Assembly: GCF_009674625.1 (NCBI RefSeq)
Contig: NZ_WKJQ01000001.1
Coordinates: 2,356,001-2,420,000, forward strand
DNA: 64,000 bases
DNA from: Haloferax marinum
GTDB taxonomy: Archaea; Halobacteriota; Halobacteria; Halobacteriales; Haloferacaceae
Reading direction: 5' to 3'
The position numbers and the translations under genes were made by a program. A model generated the notes under the pieces. That model was given only the letters and a program-made list of their open reading frames with translations. It had not been told where the DNA came from and ran no database searches. The stretch's first letter is position 1, and each line of letters opens with the position of its first letter. This document shows positions 8,723-17,933 of this stretch, in pieces.

Positions 8723-9026
8723 ACTACATCGGTTGGCCGCTTATGATATACCTCTATCCGATTCTTAGCTACGATGCTTCTCCAGTCTCGTGCAAGTGAG
8801 AAGAACACACTAAACACAACTGACCGGCCCACGAACTCTAATCAGAACGACGATAGAAATCCACTCTGACGCTGTTAGAATTAGTGTGCAACATACAGGG
8901 ATTGTCGCCAGCAAACGGTCACCGCCGTTTAACTAGTCTGTAGTAAAGCTGGAGGTGGGCGGATTTATCAAAACAAAGACTTGTTCGCCGGTTATATATT
9001 TGGACCGTGTCTCTCTCCTGTACAGC
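8723..9026. promoter_or_regulatory. Divergent intergenic region with TATA box for the gene at 9027
   Basis: A clear TTATATATT box at 8992-9000 lies 27-35 bases before the ATG at 9027, indicating a leaderless transcript for that gene. The region between 8723 and 8990 must also contain the promoter of the minus-strand hydrolase gene, but I see no distinct box for it. No gene is seen. Confidence 0.55.
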
Positions 9027-9509
9027 ATGTCTCGAACTGGTCCAGACTACGTGGAGTCAGAAGCAGAATTACATCGAGATCTCGACCTCAAGCAGAAGCA
9101 GGGGGAAATCTCAGAGGAAACGGCCCAATCTTTCCGTGACCTCTACGAGTTCGCCAAGGAACTCGGGGATGATGTCCGAATCGGGAAAGCAAAGAACGCC
9201 AACTTTCGCATGTACGTCGACGCACATCAAGAAGACTATCACACTAATCCGAGCGTGTTCTCGGCCAACGTTTCTGGATTAGTGAAAATTTGGCCAGCGA
9301 ACATGCCATACCGAGATAATGAACAGCCACCTGTGACTTGGGACGAACAGGACTACGTCAAGTTCAAACGGTCGTTCCAGGGTCTCCAAGGGATTCCTCA
9401 AGGTGATCAGGAAGTGAGTTTCCAAACACTGGTCTCGACTGGAAATCTCGATGCGTTCGAAGCAATCGTAGAAGAATTTGTCAGCACTTGCCGGCAAAGA
9501 GCCGATTGA
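9027..9509 (+). CDS. Conserved hypothetical protein, possibly DUF5655-like
   Basis: The protein has 160 residues when started at the ATG at 9027, which fits the TATA box at 8992-9000; an earlier in-frame GTG at 8955 would include the promoter. It is charged, with no signal peptide or membrane segment. The central VRIGKAKNANFRMYV and the later SGLVKIWPANMPY resemble a small domain found alone or attached to restriction-type proteins (DUF5655-like), but the match is from memory and weak. It stands alone between the hydrolase pair and the conjugation operon. Confidence 0.6.
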   Translation: MSRTGPDYVESEAELHRDLDLKQKQGEISEETAQSFRDLYEFAKELGDDVRIGKAKNANFRMYVDAHQEDYHTNPSVFSANVSGLVKIWPANMPYRDNEQPPVTWDEQDYVKFKRSFQGLQGIPQGDQEVSFQTLVSTGNLDAFEAIVEEFVSTCRQRAD

Positions 9510-9603
9510 CGGGTGACCTCGGATGGCCCATGAGAGGAGCGCGCGAACCCCGTCAACGGTAGAGCATCTCGCTAGACCCCACCGCTGAACCAAAAGTACC
9601 ATC

Positions 9604-11682
9604 TCAAGCGCCTGGGAGCGACCCCGAAGCTGACTCCGTTGGGTCGAAGTCGATAACCTGCTTCTCCTTGGGCATCGCTTCGACTCGGATACCACGCCAC
9701 TCGCCGTCGACGCCGACAAGCGCTTCTGAATACCCTGCATCCTCATTCCCGGGAATCGCATCCTGCACGAAGCGCATCTGCGCATAATTCAGGCCGAATT
9801 CCTTTGCCCACGCTTCGTCCATCCCATCGAGGTGGTGGAACTGCTTGACAGCACACTGATCGAGGATTGCCTCAGACTCAGCATGTTCGAAGAACTCGTC
9901 GACGGTCTGGGTGACGAGTCTGATGGATAAGTCGTGATGTCGGTGATGACGGAATACCGTCTCCAAGAATGCCAGGCTTGCGGCGTCTTGCATGATGTAC
10001 CGTGCCTCGTCGATGACGAACACGACTTCCTTGTCAGTCTCTTTGGCGCGTTCGTAGACGAGCGAGATGAGAAGTTGCATCGTCAGTGCTGTGCTACTGC
10101 TGACGCTGCCTTCTTGCTGGGCCAAGTCAAGGTAGATGACCTTCTCGTCGCGAATGTTGAACTCGGATGCTCTGCCCAGATTTGCATAGCGGCCGCCTTC
10201 CTCGAACAGGCGAAGTTGCCCAAGGAGCCACGTTGCGTCGTCACGGAGTTTGCTCGCCTCGGCGTTTGTGCGAACAACGAACGTTTCAGGAGATTCGACC
10301 ATCTCTTCGAAGACGTCCATCATATCTCGGATGGTTGGACTCGGGTTTCCATGCGTCGCGATCTCGTCAGTGATTCCCTGTCGTTCGTACGCTTGTTGGA
10401 GTCCGAGTTCGAGCGTAGTTCGACGGTCTCCAAGTGTGATACCGCGAAGAGCGAAGTAGTTCGTCAGGAAACTCATGGCGTCATCGAGTTTCTCGTTGAA
10501 CGGACTCGCATCCTCACCCATCGCTCGCTGGACGTGTTCAGGTGTCTGGCGAATCTCCAATGGGTTCAGTCCGAGTGTCCCACCAACCGTAACCCGCTTC
10601 GCGTTGAGCGCCTCAGCCACACCAGCCCAGTTGTTGAGCGGTTCGAGGATAATCCCAATCCGGTCTTTGCTTTGTTCGATAGAGCGGATGAAGTTCTGCT
10701 TCGAACCAAAGGATTTCCCAGAGCCAGTATCGCCGACTGTGAACATCGCATAGCCGTTGTCACGAGCAAACGGGTCGATAACGACCGGGCTGTGGGTGTC
10801 TTTGTGAATCCCGAACTCGACGCCACCCTCTTCGAGAATCGTTGCGTTGTGTGGTGAGGAAAGGAGCGCTCCAACAGCACCACCGAGTGTGATTGACTTG
10901 CGGCCCAACACGTTGGCACCGATAGGTGCTGCTGATTGGAGGGCGAGGTCTTGTTTGCAAATCGCAGTTTTCGGTGTCAGACTGGCTGGCTCATCCCGAA
11001 GTGCGCTCTTGATACTCTGGACGGCGTCACGTAATTCGTTGCGTGTGTCTGCACGAACAGTGACGAAGAGCGCTTGGTCGAAGACACGGGTCCCGCTCTC
11101 GACAGCATTGTACGTCGCCGCAGCTTGATTTGCTCGCTGTTGGAGGTAGCCACCTCGAACACTCTTTTCGAGGTCAGCGTCGACCTGGAGGTCGTCGGCA
11201 ATCTCTTGGAGTTCGTTCCGAGCACGCTGTTGGTTCTTCGGTCGAATATGAGCGGTGAGGTCGAACTCAACGTCCGTCAGTTGGAAGAGGTCACTGAGGT
11301 AGCCATCATTCGGGTAGTCTGGGTAGTCCGTGATGTAGAGCGTCGACGTCCACTGTTCGCCAACGCGGGCCGCACGCGTCCCCCACTCGATTGCAGCGGG
11401 TGCGATTGTCGTTTTGTGTGACTCTGCGATATTGTCGAGAAGTCGTCCCTCAGTGTGTCCGGTCTGGATCGTTTCCTCGTCGAAGACGTCCGTGAAGTCG
11501 ACTTCAGGTTCTTCTTCTGTGGCGTGGCGTTTCCATGCAAAAATGCCAATGAGTGCGATTACGAGCACTCCAGCAGCATAGAGTGCAGCACCTTCCGGTG
11601 ACGTCGGCTGTCTAAGCCAGTCAAGGAGTTGATTCATGAACTCGCCCCCAAACTGGAGAGTGAGATTATGCATCGACACCAT
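9604..11682 (-). CDS. VirB4/TraC-like conjugation ATPase
   Basis: The 692-residue protein has one N-terminal membrane helix (about 33-51), then a VirB4/TraC/HerA-type ATPase domain with Walker A GDTGSGKSF near residue 317 and Walker B VVFVIDEAR near 565. It matches the energising ATPase of type IV secretion systems, acting at the membrane to drive DNA transfer or pilus assembly. The chosen ATG overlaps the PrgI-like gene by 17 bases; an ATG at 11637 (MNQLLDW) is an equally plausible start. It is the last gene of the six-gene minus-strand operon. No VirD4 coupling protein or relaxase is in the window. Confidence 0.85.
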   Translation of the reverse strand: MVSMHNLTLQFGGEFMNQLLDWLRQPTSPEGAALYAAGVLVIALIGIFAWKRHATEEEPEVDFTDVFDEETIQTGHTEGRLLDNIAESHKTTIAPAAIEWGTRAARVGEQWTSTLYITDYPDYPNDGYLSDLFQLTDVEFDLTAHIRPKNQQRARNELQEIADDLQVDADLEKSVRGGYLQQRANQAAATYNAVESGTRVFDQALFVTVRADTRNELRDAVQSIKSALRDEPASLTPKTAICKQDLALQSAAPIGANVLGRKSITLGGAVGALLSSPHNATILEEGGVEFGIHKDTHSPVVIDPFARDNGYAMFTVGDTGSGKSFGSKQNFIRSIEQSKDRIGIILEPLNNWAGVAEALNAKRVTVGGTLGLNPLEIRQTPEHVQRAMGEDASPFNEKLDDAMSFLTNYFALRGITLGDRRTTLELGLQQAYERQGITDEIATHGNPSPTIRDMMDVFEEMVESPETFVVRTNAEASKLRDDATWLLGQLRLFEEGGRYANLGRASEFNIRDEKVIYLDLAQQEGSVSSSTALTMQLLISLVYERAKETDKEVVFVIDEARYIMQDAASLAFLETVFRHHRHHDLSIRLVTQTVDEFFEHAESEAILDQCAVKQFHHLDGMDEAWAKEFGLNYAQMRFVQDAIPGNEDAGYSEALVGVDGEWRGIRVEAMPKEKQVIDFDPTESASGSLPGA

Positions 11683-12775
11683 CCTCTCGCCGAGAGCTTC
11701 CGATGACGGGCTGGTTGCGAATGATTCGTTTGGGGTTGTCGTAGTCGTGTTCGCGGCCGTTCCAGAAGTCCATCGCTAACACGAACAACTCGACAGTGCT
11801 GAGTCGACGAGCAGACCATCCCGGTGCCTGTTGGATGAATCCAGAATCCACAGATTCGATTCGAGTATCGAGTCTCTCGAACATCCGTGCACGCTGTTCG
11901 GGCTTCGTGAGGTCTTCGCGACGTGTGACGAACGGGTTGAACAGGATCCCAATAACGGGGATTTGGGTTAGTTTCTCTGCAGGCGTTCGCTCATCTCGGA
12001 AGCGGTCATAGACCTCCAACGGTGAGACTTCGACGCCGATGAAGAACCGAATTTGTTGGGTTCCTCGGTCTTTCATCGCCCGTGGGCGCGTCTCTCTGTA
12101 TTCTTCGAGGAGTTCACGGAAGATAGGATTCTGTGTAACGTCTTCGTCGGAAAGGCGCTGTTCGATCTTCTCAGTGAGTTGCTCAACCGGGAACGACCGC
12201 GTCGTCGCGTGGAATTTAAGCTTCGAGTTGAGTTCCTTGTTTGCGAACTCGGCACCTGCGTCTTGGAGACTCGCCCAGTCATCCGACATAGCGAAGTCCA
12301 TATTCCCGGGATTGACTTCGATGAACGCCTCCATCACACCGTCCGAACGTTGTATGGCACCCGCACCGGGCCATGCACGTTCGATGTTCGTGAGGTCCTG
12401 TGTTCGTTCGTCGGGCTTGAATGGTGTGTAGTTCGCGAGACCACCTTCGTTGCGAATGGAATTGTCCTCAGATTCGGCGGCACTGAACGTCCGGCGTGGT
12501 CGCTTCGCGTATCGATACACGTCTTTCGACCACGCCCAGGCAGTGAGGTGGTCCGGTGCGACGTAGACGACGGCGGCACCAAGTCCGAATCCACCTGCGA
12601 TGAATGGTAATGCAAGTGAGTCGATTCCAGTGAGTCCGGCGATGAACAATCCGAGAAGCGGGAACCCAATGAGGACGCCAACATCTCCCTCCTCGATATT
12701 GAGGAATGGGATTCGGCTTTCCTCCCCGAATTGGTTCATGATACGGCGTTCTGCAGCGTCTGAATCAGTCGACAT
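11666..12775 (-). CDS. PrgI/VirB3-like conjugation membrane protein
   Basis: The 369-residue protein has two adjacent hydrophobic helices near the N-terminus (about 32-72), followed by a large cytoplasmic domain rich in charged residues. A small helical pair placed directly before the VirB4 gene is typical of the PrgI/VirB3-type component that anchors VirB4 at the membrane. Here it is fused to a long soluble domain of about 290 residues, larger than PrgI proteins of Gram-positive plasmids. It overlaps the VirB4-like gene by 17 bases. Assignment rests on topology and position. Confidence 0.65.
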   Translation of the reverse strand: MSTDSDAAERRIMNQFGEESRIPFLNIEEGDVGVLIGFPLLGLFIAGLTGIDSLALPFIAGGFGLGAAVVYVAPDHLTAWAWSKDVYRYAKRPRRTFSAAESEDNSIRNEGGLANYTPFKPDERTQDLTNIERAWPGAGAIQRSDGVMEAFIEVNPGNMDFAMSDDWASLQDAGAEFANKELNSKLKFHATTRSFPVEQLTEKIEQRLSDEDVTQNPIFRELLEEYRETRPRAMKDRGTQQIRFFIGVEVSPLEVYDRFRDERTPAEKLTQIPVIGILFNPFVTRREDLTKPEQRARMFERLDTRIESVDSGFIQQAPGWSARRLSTVELFVLAMDFWNGREHDYDNPKRIIRNQPVIGSSRREDGVDA

Positions 12776-12781
12776 GATGAA

Positions 12782-13849
12782 TTAGCGATTGTAGTTGTGT
12801 GGGTCGTTCTCGGTTCGGCGATACGAGGATGTGGTCTGGGTGTCGGAGTTACCGTCACCCTTTGCAGCGGCTTTCTGTGCGATCATCTGGCCAGCGGCGG
12901 CTTTCGGTCCCCATCGAGCAGCAGTCGTCGCGACACTCGCGCCACCGATGTATGCACCAGTTGCGACGCTTCCGACGACGACTGCGCCTCTGCTGGCCGA
13001 CCCAATGGCCTTCGCAGTCAGTGGGGTTGCATACGCGAAGGTCTTCCACGTGAGGTAGAGGGCGATGACAGGGAGTGAGACGGCGACGAGGTATTGGAGG
13101 AAGGCAGTCGCTGGCGAAAACGTCCCACTGGCGAAAAGCAGGTCGTAGCCTTTGAACACTACCGCTGCCGGAAGTGGGAGGACGACCAAGGGAACGAATC
13201 GCTTTGCGAACCCGATTGCGATGTCTGAGAGTACTGGGATGTTTCCGTAGCCAAGTGCGATGGCAATCGGCATCCCATAGACGTAGACGTACAGCAGGAT
13301 TTCGCGGATGAAGAATAGTGCCTCAATCGACCACATTGAGATGCCACCGATTGCGGCGAGTAGGAGTCCTAAGAGTGGGTTGGAGACAGTTACATGCAGC
13401 AATTGAATCATTGCATCTGATAGTGATCCAAGACTTGGAAGTAATGCGATAGTGAGGCCGTCAACTAGGTATAGAGATAGGACTCCCACCCAGTACCAAG
13501 TGATGATCAGAAACGCCCCAGTCCAGGCGGTTTTCTTTGTCTTCTGGGCTTGGTACCCACTACCCATATTGAATATTCGAATGACATGACGGCCTTGTAC
13601 ACTAATCAGAAGGAGCAAAAACGAAACCAGCATGATTTCACCCCCAACAAGCGCGTCCTGAATAGTAGGCCACGGGGCGTTTGAGGGGCTCCCAAACATG
13701 AATGCACCAGCTGTATTCGGCGTCGGAGTCCCGAACATTGACTCGGATAGGGTATTGTACCCTTCTTTGAGTCCGCTCTCGAAGAGGCTGATAATCCAAT
13801 CGACGATGTCTTTGAAGCCCTCAATAACGACGTCTATGAGCTCAACCAT
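12782..13849 (-). CDS. TrbL/VirB6-like polytopic membrane protein
   Basis: The 355-residue protein has an amphipathic N-terminus and then about seven to eight hydrophobic segments (roughly 75-310), ending in an Ala/Gly-rich and polar tail. This topology and its place between the lipoprotein and the PrgI-like gene suggest the inner-membrane channel component (VirB6/TrbL type) of a type IV secretion-like system. There are only a few bases between it and each neighbour, so it belongs to the same operon. Confidence 0.65.
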   Translation of the reverse strand: MVELIDVVIEGFKDIVDWIISLFESGLKEGYNTLSESMFGTPTPNTAGAFMFGSPSNAPWPTIQDALVGGEIMLVSFLLLLISVQGRHVIRIFNMGSGYQAQKTKKTAWTGAFLIITWYWVGVLSLYLVDGLTIALLPSLGSLSDAMIQLLHVTVSNPLLGLLLAAIGGISMWSIEALFFIREILLYVYVYGMPIAIALGYGNIPVLSDIAIGFAKRFVPLVVLPLPAAVVFKGYDLLFASGTFSPATAFLQYLVAVSLPVIALYLTWKTFAYATPLTAKAIGSASRGAVVVGSVATGAYIGGASVATTAARWGPKAAAGQMIAQKAAAKGDGNSDTQTTSSYRRTENDPHNYNR

Positions 13850-13851
13850 GG

Positions 13852-14694
13852 TTACGGGGCAGAAATCTCGATATCGCAGTCACGCATCTCTTCTGAGCCA
13901 GAATATGTGACTTTGAACGTTTTCGTAATCTCCAGGCCGGTAACTGTGGACTCGATAACTACTGTGAACTCCCCCTGCGTCCCGTCTGTTGAGCATCCCA
14001 TTCCTTCATCGCCAAGCTTTGGACCAAAGGGGACTGTGGTACTGAATAGATCGATTTGGTCGTCTGGTGGGACAACAACATGGTCAGTCCCGTACAAGCC
14101 GCTTCCTTCGTAATTCTCTGCTAAATAAGGAACATCACCGCTAAATCGAAGCTTGACAATGGCATCGGGACCTGTACCCAGATTTCGAACTTTGACATAC
14201 GCTTCACTATTTTTGATTCGGTTAGTCTCACTCTCCCCATAGACCTCATCCCACGGCTTGTCTGGGTTGTTCCTGAAGAGGCCGATATCGACGATCTCGA
14301 GTTCGGGTTGAATCTCCAAACTCATCTCAGCGAGAACATCCTCATCCTGAACAGCCAGGACACGATATTCACCAGGGTCGTATGCAGTGCCAATCTCGAA
14401 CGAAACCCGTCGAGCGCCGGCAGCAACCTCACGCTTTCCGAATAGCTCGCCATTCGGCTGAATGAGATTGACCCGCTCTACATCAGCACCACCCCCGAGT
14501 TCGACAACAAGCGCGGTGCCCTCAACAGCGACTCGACTCAGGACACCCTGACCATCGGAATCGTCGTTTGCGGTGGTGGCCCCACTACCGGTCTCACCAC
14601 TACCGTTGAGACAGCCTGCAAGGCCAAAGAGTGAGAGACTGGCTGCTGTTCGGAGGACGGTACGTCTATTGAAATTTGATTTGTAGCGTTTCAT
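13852..14694 (-). CDS. Tat-exported lipoprotein of the conjugation operon
   Basis: The 280-residue protein starts with a twin-arginine motif (NRRTVLR) and a lipobox (FGLAGC), so it is probably exported by Tat and lipid-anchored outside the membrane. The mature part is beta-rich, with no recognised domain. Its start overlaps the stop of the 596-residue gene upstream in an ATGA arrangement, and the TrbL-like gene follows within three bases. It may be an external component of the transfer apparatus; that is inference from position. Confidence 0.7.
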   Translation of the reverse strand: MKRYKSNFNRRTVLRTAASLSLFGLAGCLNGSGETGSGATTANDDSDGQGVLSRVAVEGTALVVELGGGADVERVNLIQPNGELFGKREVAAGARRVSFEIGTAYDPGEYRVLAVQDEDVLAEMSLEIQPELEIVDIGLFRNNPDKPWDEVYGESETNRIKNSEAYVKVRNLGTGPDAIVKLRFSGDVPYLAENYEGSGLYGTDHVVVPPDDQIDLFSTTVPFGPKLGDEGMGCSTDGTQGEFTVVIESTVTGLEITKTFKVTYSGSEEMRDCDIEISAP

Positions 14695-16481
14695 GGATAT
14701 CGTTCAGAATCATCTCTCGGACCGAAGAATCGGAGGACGCGCGTACCAGCATAGAGCATCACGACGAATGGGATGAACTGCCAGCCGACCTCGACGAGTA
14801 ATCCAAACCACCCACTGAGAGTGCTGAGTGGGTGCCACCGCGCAGTCGCCGTGTCGGAAACGTACGCGGGATTAGCCACAAGCCACGCTCCGGGGTGGTA
14901 GCGTGCGGTGTAGATTCCGGGTTGGTCGACGGTCACAATGGCGACGCCTGACTCATTCGTCCGAACACGCCGGTCAGCGATTGTAATGTATCCACCACCC
15001 GGCTCTCCGTTGAGCGATGCTCGGCGGTCATCGGTAGTGAGGTCGATTGGCGAACCAGTCTCGTTGTCTCGAAGTTCGAGACGGATAGTCGCATCGTCGT
15101 TCGTCTGATTGATTACGTCGGCAGTAAGCCGACTTTCGCGGAGTTTACGCTCAGAGCTACCCCCCACGTTAGAGGTGATGGGCGTCGCGTTGATGCCGCG
15201 GACGATGCCTGCGACACGAAGTGCGTCGCGGTCGACGTCGTTTGATCGAACGGCGAGTCCGTATGTGGGCGTGTACGATTGGTCAACGACTTCGACAGAG
15301 ACAGTGTCTGGAATTGTCGACTGCGGTGTTGCTCGTTCTTGACCCCACGATTCGAGTATCGTCGGCCCACCGCGAATCGGCTCAGTTCGTGGCCCAATCC
15401 TCGAGGGATATGCGTGGACATACACTGGAAGTGCGTCTGATGCAACCTCGGTCTCGTTCGTGTCGGTCGATCGAACGAGTGTATCCCAGCGTGGGTCACG
15501 AGCCGTGTAAAAACGCCAGACACCGCGAACGCTTGACTCGCCATCTTCGGTCAGGGTGTACCCTTGCCACGGTCGAGACTGGAAGATTGCGATACCTGCG
15601 TCGCCATTGGGATACTCCGCGTAGTAGGAGTACGCTCGCAGATTGTAGACCTCGACGCCGACCGAATCAGAGACGGTAATCGTTTCAGTCGGATACGTGA
15701 CCGTCGTCTCAGTACGGTTTCCAATCGTAGTTTCCGTTGTCTCCTCGAGTCGGACTTCGATATCGGCTTCGAGGGAGAGTGTTGTACTCCACGTCTCGTC
15801 GAGTAGGTAGTCGAGTTCTGGGGTGTGACTCCCTGCTGACTCGGCGATGACGTCATCATCCGATTTCAAACGGACCTCAGAAACTTCGTCGTCGACGAGT
15901 GACCACCTAACAGACGAGCTCCCGGATTGACTCCCATTTGGAACGCGAACACGGTAGTCGACGAAGCCGCGAACAGTTCCACCAGGAGCGACGTACAGTG
16001 GCGTTTCGCCCGCCTCCAGATGGCCTCGAGTTGATGGGTGAACAGCGAACAGTGTCGCGTGCGCATCGTCGATGAAAACACCATCTTTGAGAGCGGCGTG
16101 TTTCGGGTGAACCGACGTCTGTGCGTTGCCTGCGTTCAGGTCACGGAAATCATTACGTGTCCACGTCGCTGCAGTCGCGGGTGGACGAGTGAACGTGATG
16201 TCCGTCCCGTTGGCAAGTTGTTGGATTGGGGTTCGATTTTCACCAAAGCGTTGGCGATACGTTGTCTCGTTCATGTACTCGTCCGAGTCACGAGACCATA
16301 GCGTCGCAGATTCGTTTTCGGTCAAGCCATTGTCTTCTGTCCCCGGGCGTGGTGGAGTTGCCGTGACGATGCCGGAGATTCCACTCGTGACGAGGAGGCA
16401 CGCAATCACGATCGACCACGCGTCAGTACGCATCAGGGCTCGAAGGTGAGACCTCGAATTACCACGGCGCGAGGTTGACAC
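14691..16481 (-). CDS. Large surface protein with C-terminal membrane anchor, conjugation operon
   Basis: The protein has 596 residues from a GTG at 16481; an ATG at 16433 is also possible and lies just before a signal-peptide-like helix. A long extracellular domain with beta-sandwich character follows, and one membrane helix near the C-terminus (FIPFVVMLYAGT) is followed by a short basic tail. Several NxS/T sequons are present. It follows the pilin-like gene with a 23-base overlap and is coupled by ATGA to the lipoprotein gene. It may be an adhesin or mating-contact protein, but no domain is recognised. Confidence 0.65.
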   Translation of the reverse strand: MSTSRRGNSRSHLRALMRTDAWSIVIACLLVTSGISGIVTATPPRPGTEDNGLTENESATLWSRDSDEYMNETTYRQRFGENRTPIQQLANGTDITFTRPPATAATWTRNDFRDLNAGNAQTSVHPKHAALKDGVFIDDAHATLFAVHPSTRGHLEAGETPLYVAPGGTVRGFVDYRVRVPNGSQSGSSSVRWSLVDDEVSEVRLKSDDDVIAESAGSHTPELDYLLDETWSTTLSLEADIEVRLEETTETTIGNRTETTVTYPTETITVSDSVGVEVYNLRAYSYYAEYPNGDAGIAIFQSRPWQGYTLTEDGESSVRGVWRFYTARDPRWDTLVRSTDTNETEVASDALPVYVHAYPSRIGPRTEPIRGGPTILESWGQERATPQSTIPDTVSVEVVDQSYTPTYGLAVRSNDVDRDALRVAGIVRGINATPITSNVGGSSERKLRESRLTADVINQTNDDATIRLELRDNETGSPIDLTTDDRRASLNGEPGGGYITIADRRVRTNESGVAIVTVDQPGIYTARYHPGAWLVANPAYVSDTATARWHPLSTLSGWFGLLVEVGWQFIPFVVMLYAGTRVLRFFGPRDDSERYP

Positions 16482-16878
16482 ACTGGGCGAGCGGCAGTCC
16501 CATCAACGACCCTGCAACAGTGTACAATGGGCCGAGTACAACCAGGATGGTTGCAGATTTCAGTGCTGCCCGCTTGTGTTCTTTGAGCTTGGCCTTCTGC
16601 TCGTGATTCATCGTGAATAACTCGAAGAGAGAATCACCTTGCCAAACAACGACGAGTCCGATGAGACCGAGGCCGGTCGTCAGTTGGAAGAAGCCCTCGA
16701 TAATCTGTGGAAGTTTGCTTGCGCTGCAGACAACTCCCTGGGCTGCAACAGGTTGCGTGAGGACAAATAGACTCAATAGGACAGTCATCGCGACGATACG
16801 GCGAGGCGAAACAAACCGAGACGATTCTTGAATTGAATTGGGTGCAGTATTGATTGATTTGCCTTTTTGATTGGACAT
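16459..16878 (-). CDS. Small membrane protein, VirB2/TrbC pilin-like
   Basis: The protein has 139 residues when started at the ATG at 16878 (MSNQKGK). It has a signal-like hydrophobic helix ending at PVAAQG, then two further hydrophobic helices flanking a charged loop (NHEQKAKLKEHKR). A small protein with a cleavable signal and two helices at the head of a VirB4/VirB6-type operon fits a VirB2/TrbC-type pilin, although haloarchaeal members diverge. Two cysteines lie in the exported regions. It is the first gene of the minus-strand operon ending at 9604. Confidence 0.6.
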   Translation of the reverse strand: MSNQKGKSINTAPNSIQESSRFVSPRRIVAMTVLLSLFVLTQPVAAQGVVCSASKLPQIIEGFFQLTTGLGLIGLVVVWQGDSLFELFTMNHEQKAKLKEHKRAALKSATILVVLGPLYTVAGSLMGLPLAQCVNLAPW

Positions 16879-17933
16879 GTAGATTGCTTGTTGGTTGTGC
16901 CAACGTGGCTCAATTCCTGACCATCTCAACTTTGAGCTAGAATTAAACTCTATTGGTTGAAAATTTGTGGATTGTGTGTCAATATCTGGTTGTTTTCTAG
17001 ATAATGGGTCATGTTTCAGGATTCAAAATAGAATTCCAATATGTTGTGTAATCCTCATTAGCAATGTGAAATTTAAAAATTGGCGGAATGTTTCATTGGG
17101 TTGTCGAGTAAATTTGAATCAGCGGTACGTCTGAGAGGCAAGTATATTGTGAAATAAAAACAATAGTGAGAGGTCGTTTTGTGCCTTCTCCACCGTCATA
17201 TATAATAAAAATTATTATGTCTAATCTGATCTTTCTGCTTTATATTTCGTTTGTCTCATTCCCCAAGAAGAGCACGTGACTCTGAGCGGTACAAAAGTGA
17301 CGGCCACGACGATGGTCTTGTTGGCGATGCTGTAACCCGCAGAATGCTCGTTCCAACAGAAACAAATGAATTGCTGAGTCTAAAATCGAGATGGAACCGA
17401 AAATGAGAATCTGCGGCAGCGGACAGAAACACTGTGGACTGAATATTCGGCCCTCGGAAGTCATGGGCTAGATCGCCCCCAGCTCAGGCATAGTAGTAGT
17501 CTACACTTTTGCTATTCGAGCTTTTAATCAAATATCTTATAATCAGTGGAATTCGGGTGGTTGACATAAATAATACAATACTGTGGTCATCAATGTGGTA
17601 CCACGGACTGTAATTGCAGATGACTTTTTACTGGTGTGATTCGATGAGTTGGCTAGCTGTTGTAATGGGTGTAGGGCTGTTTTTTCAATGTAAGGTCACT
17701 GTTGGTTGACCTGTTGATGTTGTTCAGTTTTCCCCGAGAACAAGGTCCACACGGGAATCGAGATTTTTCTCTATTTCGCACTCGAGGTGAGTTCCTCGGG
17801 TGTTTGAGAGGGGTCTTGGAAGGACACGGACGGATGTTCCTGTGGGGTCAAAAATTGTGTATGCAGAGACTGTGTGGGGACATAATCTCAACTAAGGCGA
17901 AGCGTTCATGGCCTGAAAGATAAACCGTCGTAT
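16879..17933. other. AT-rich non-coding gap between the mobile region and glmM
   Basis: About 1 kb that is much richer in A+T than both flanks, with no convincing gene. It contains a perfect inverted repeat TAATAA-AAA-TTATTA at 17203-17217 and an open frame of about 51 codons (TTG at 17251 to 17406, plus strand) with haloarchaeal-looking composition that could be a gene remnant. It marks the border between the plasmid-like block and the sugar-nucleotide genes. The promoter of the pilin-like gene must lie at its left end. Confidence 0.45.

Noticed and set aside
9934..10857. 307-codon plus-strand frame inside the VirB4-like gene
   Set aside because: It is an antisense shadow; the minus strand has clear Walker motifs in this region.
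17240..17464. 74-codon frame in the AT-rich gap
   Set aside because: Cys- and Phe-rich, without acidic bias; a competing plus-strand frame looks more coding-like but is also too weak to call a gene.
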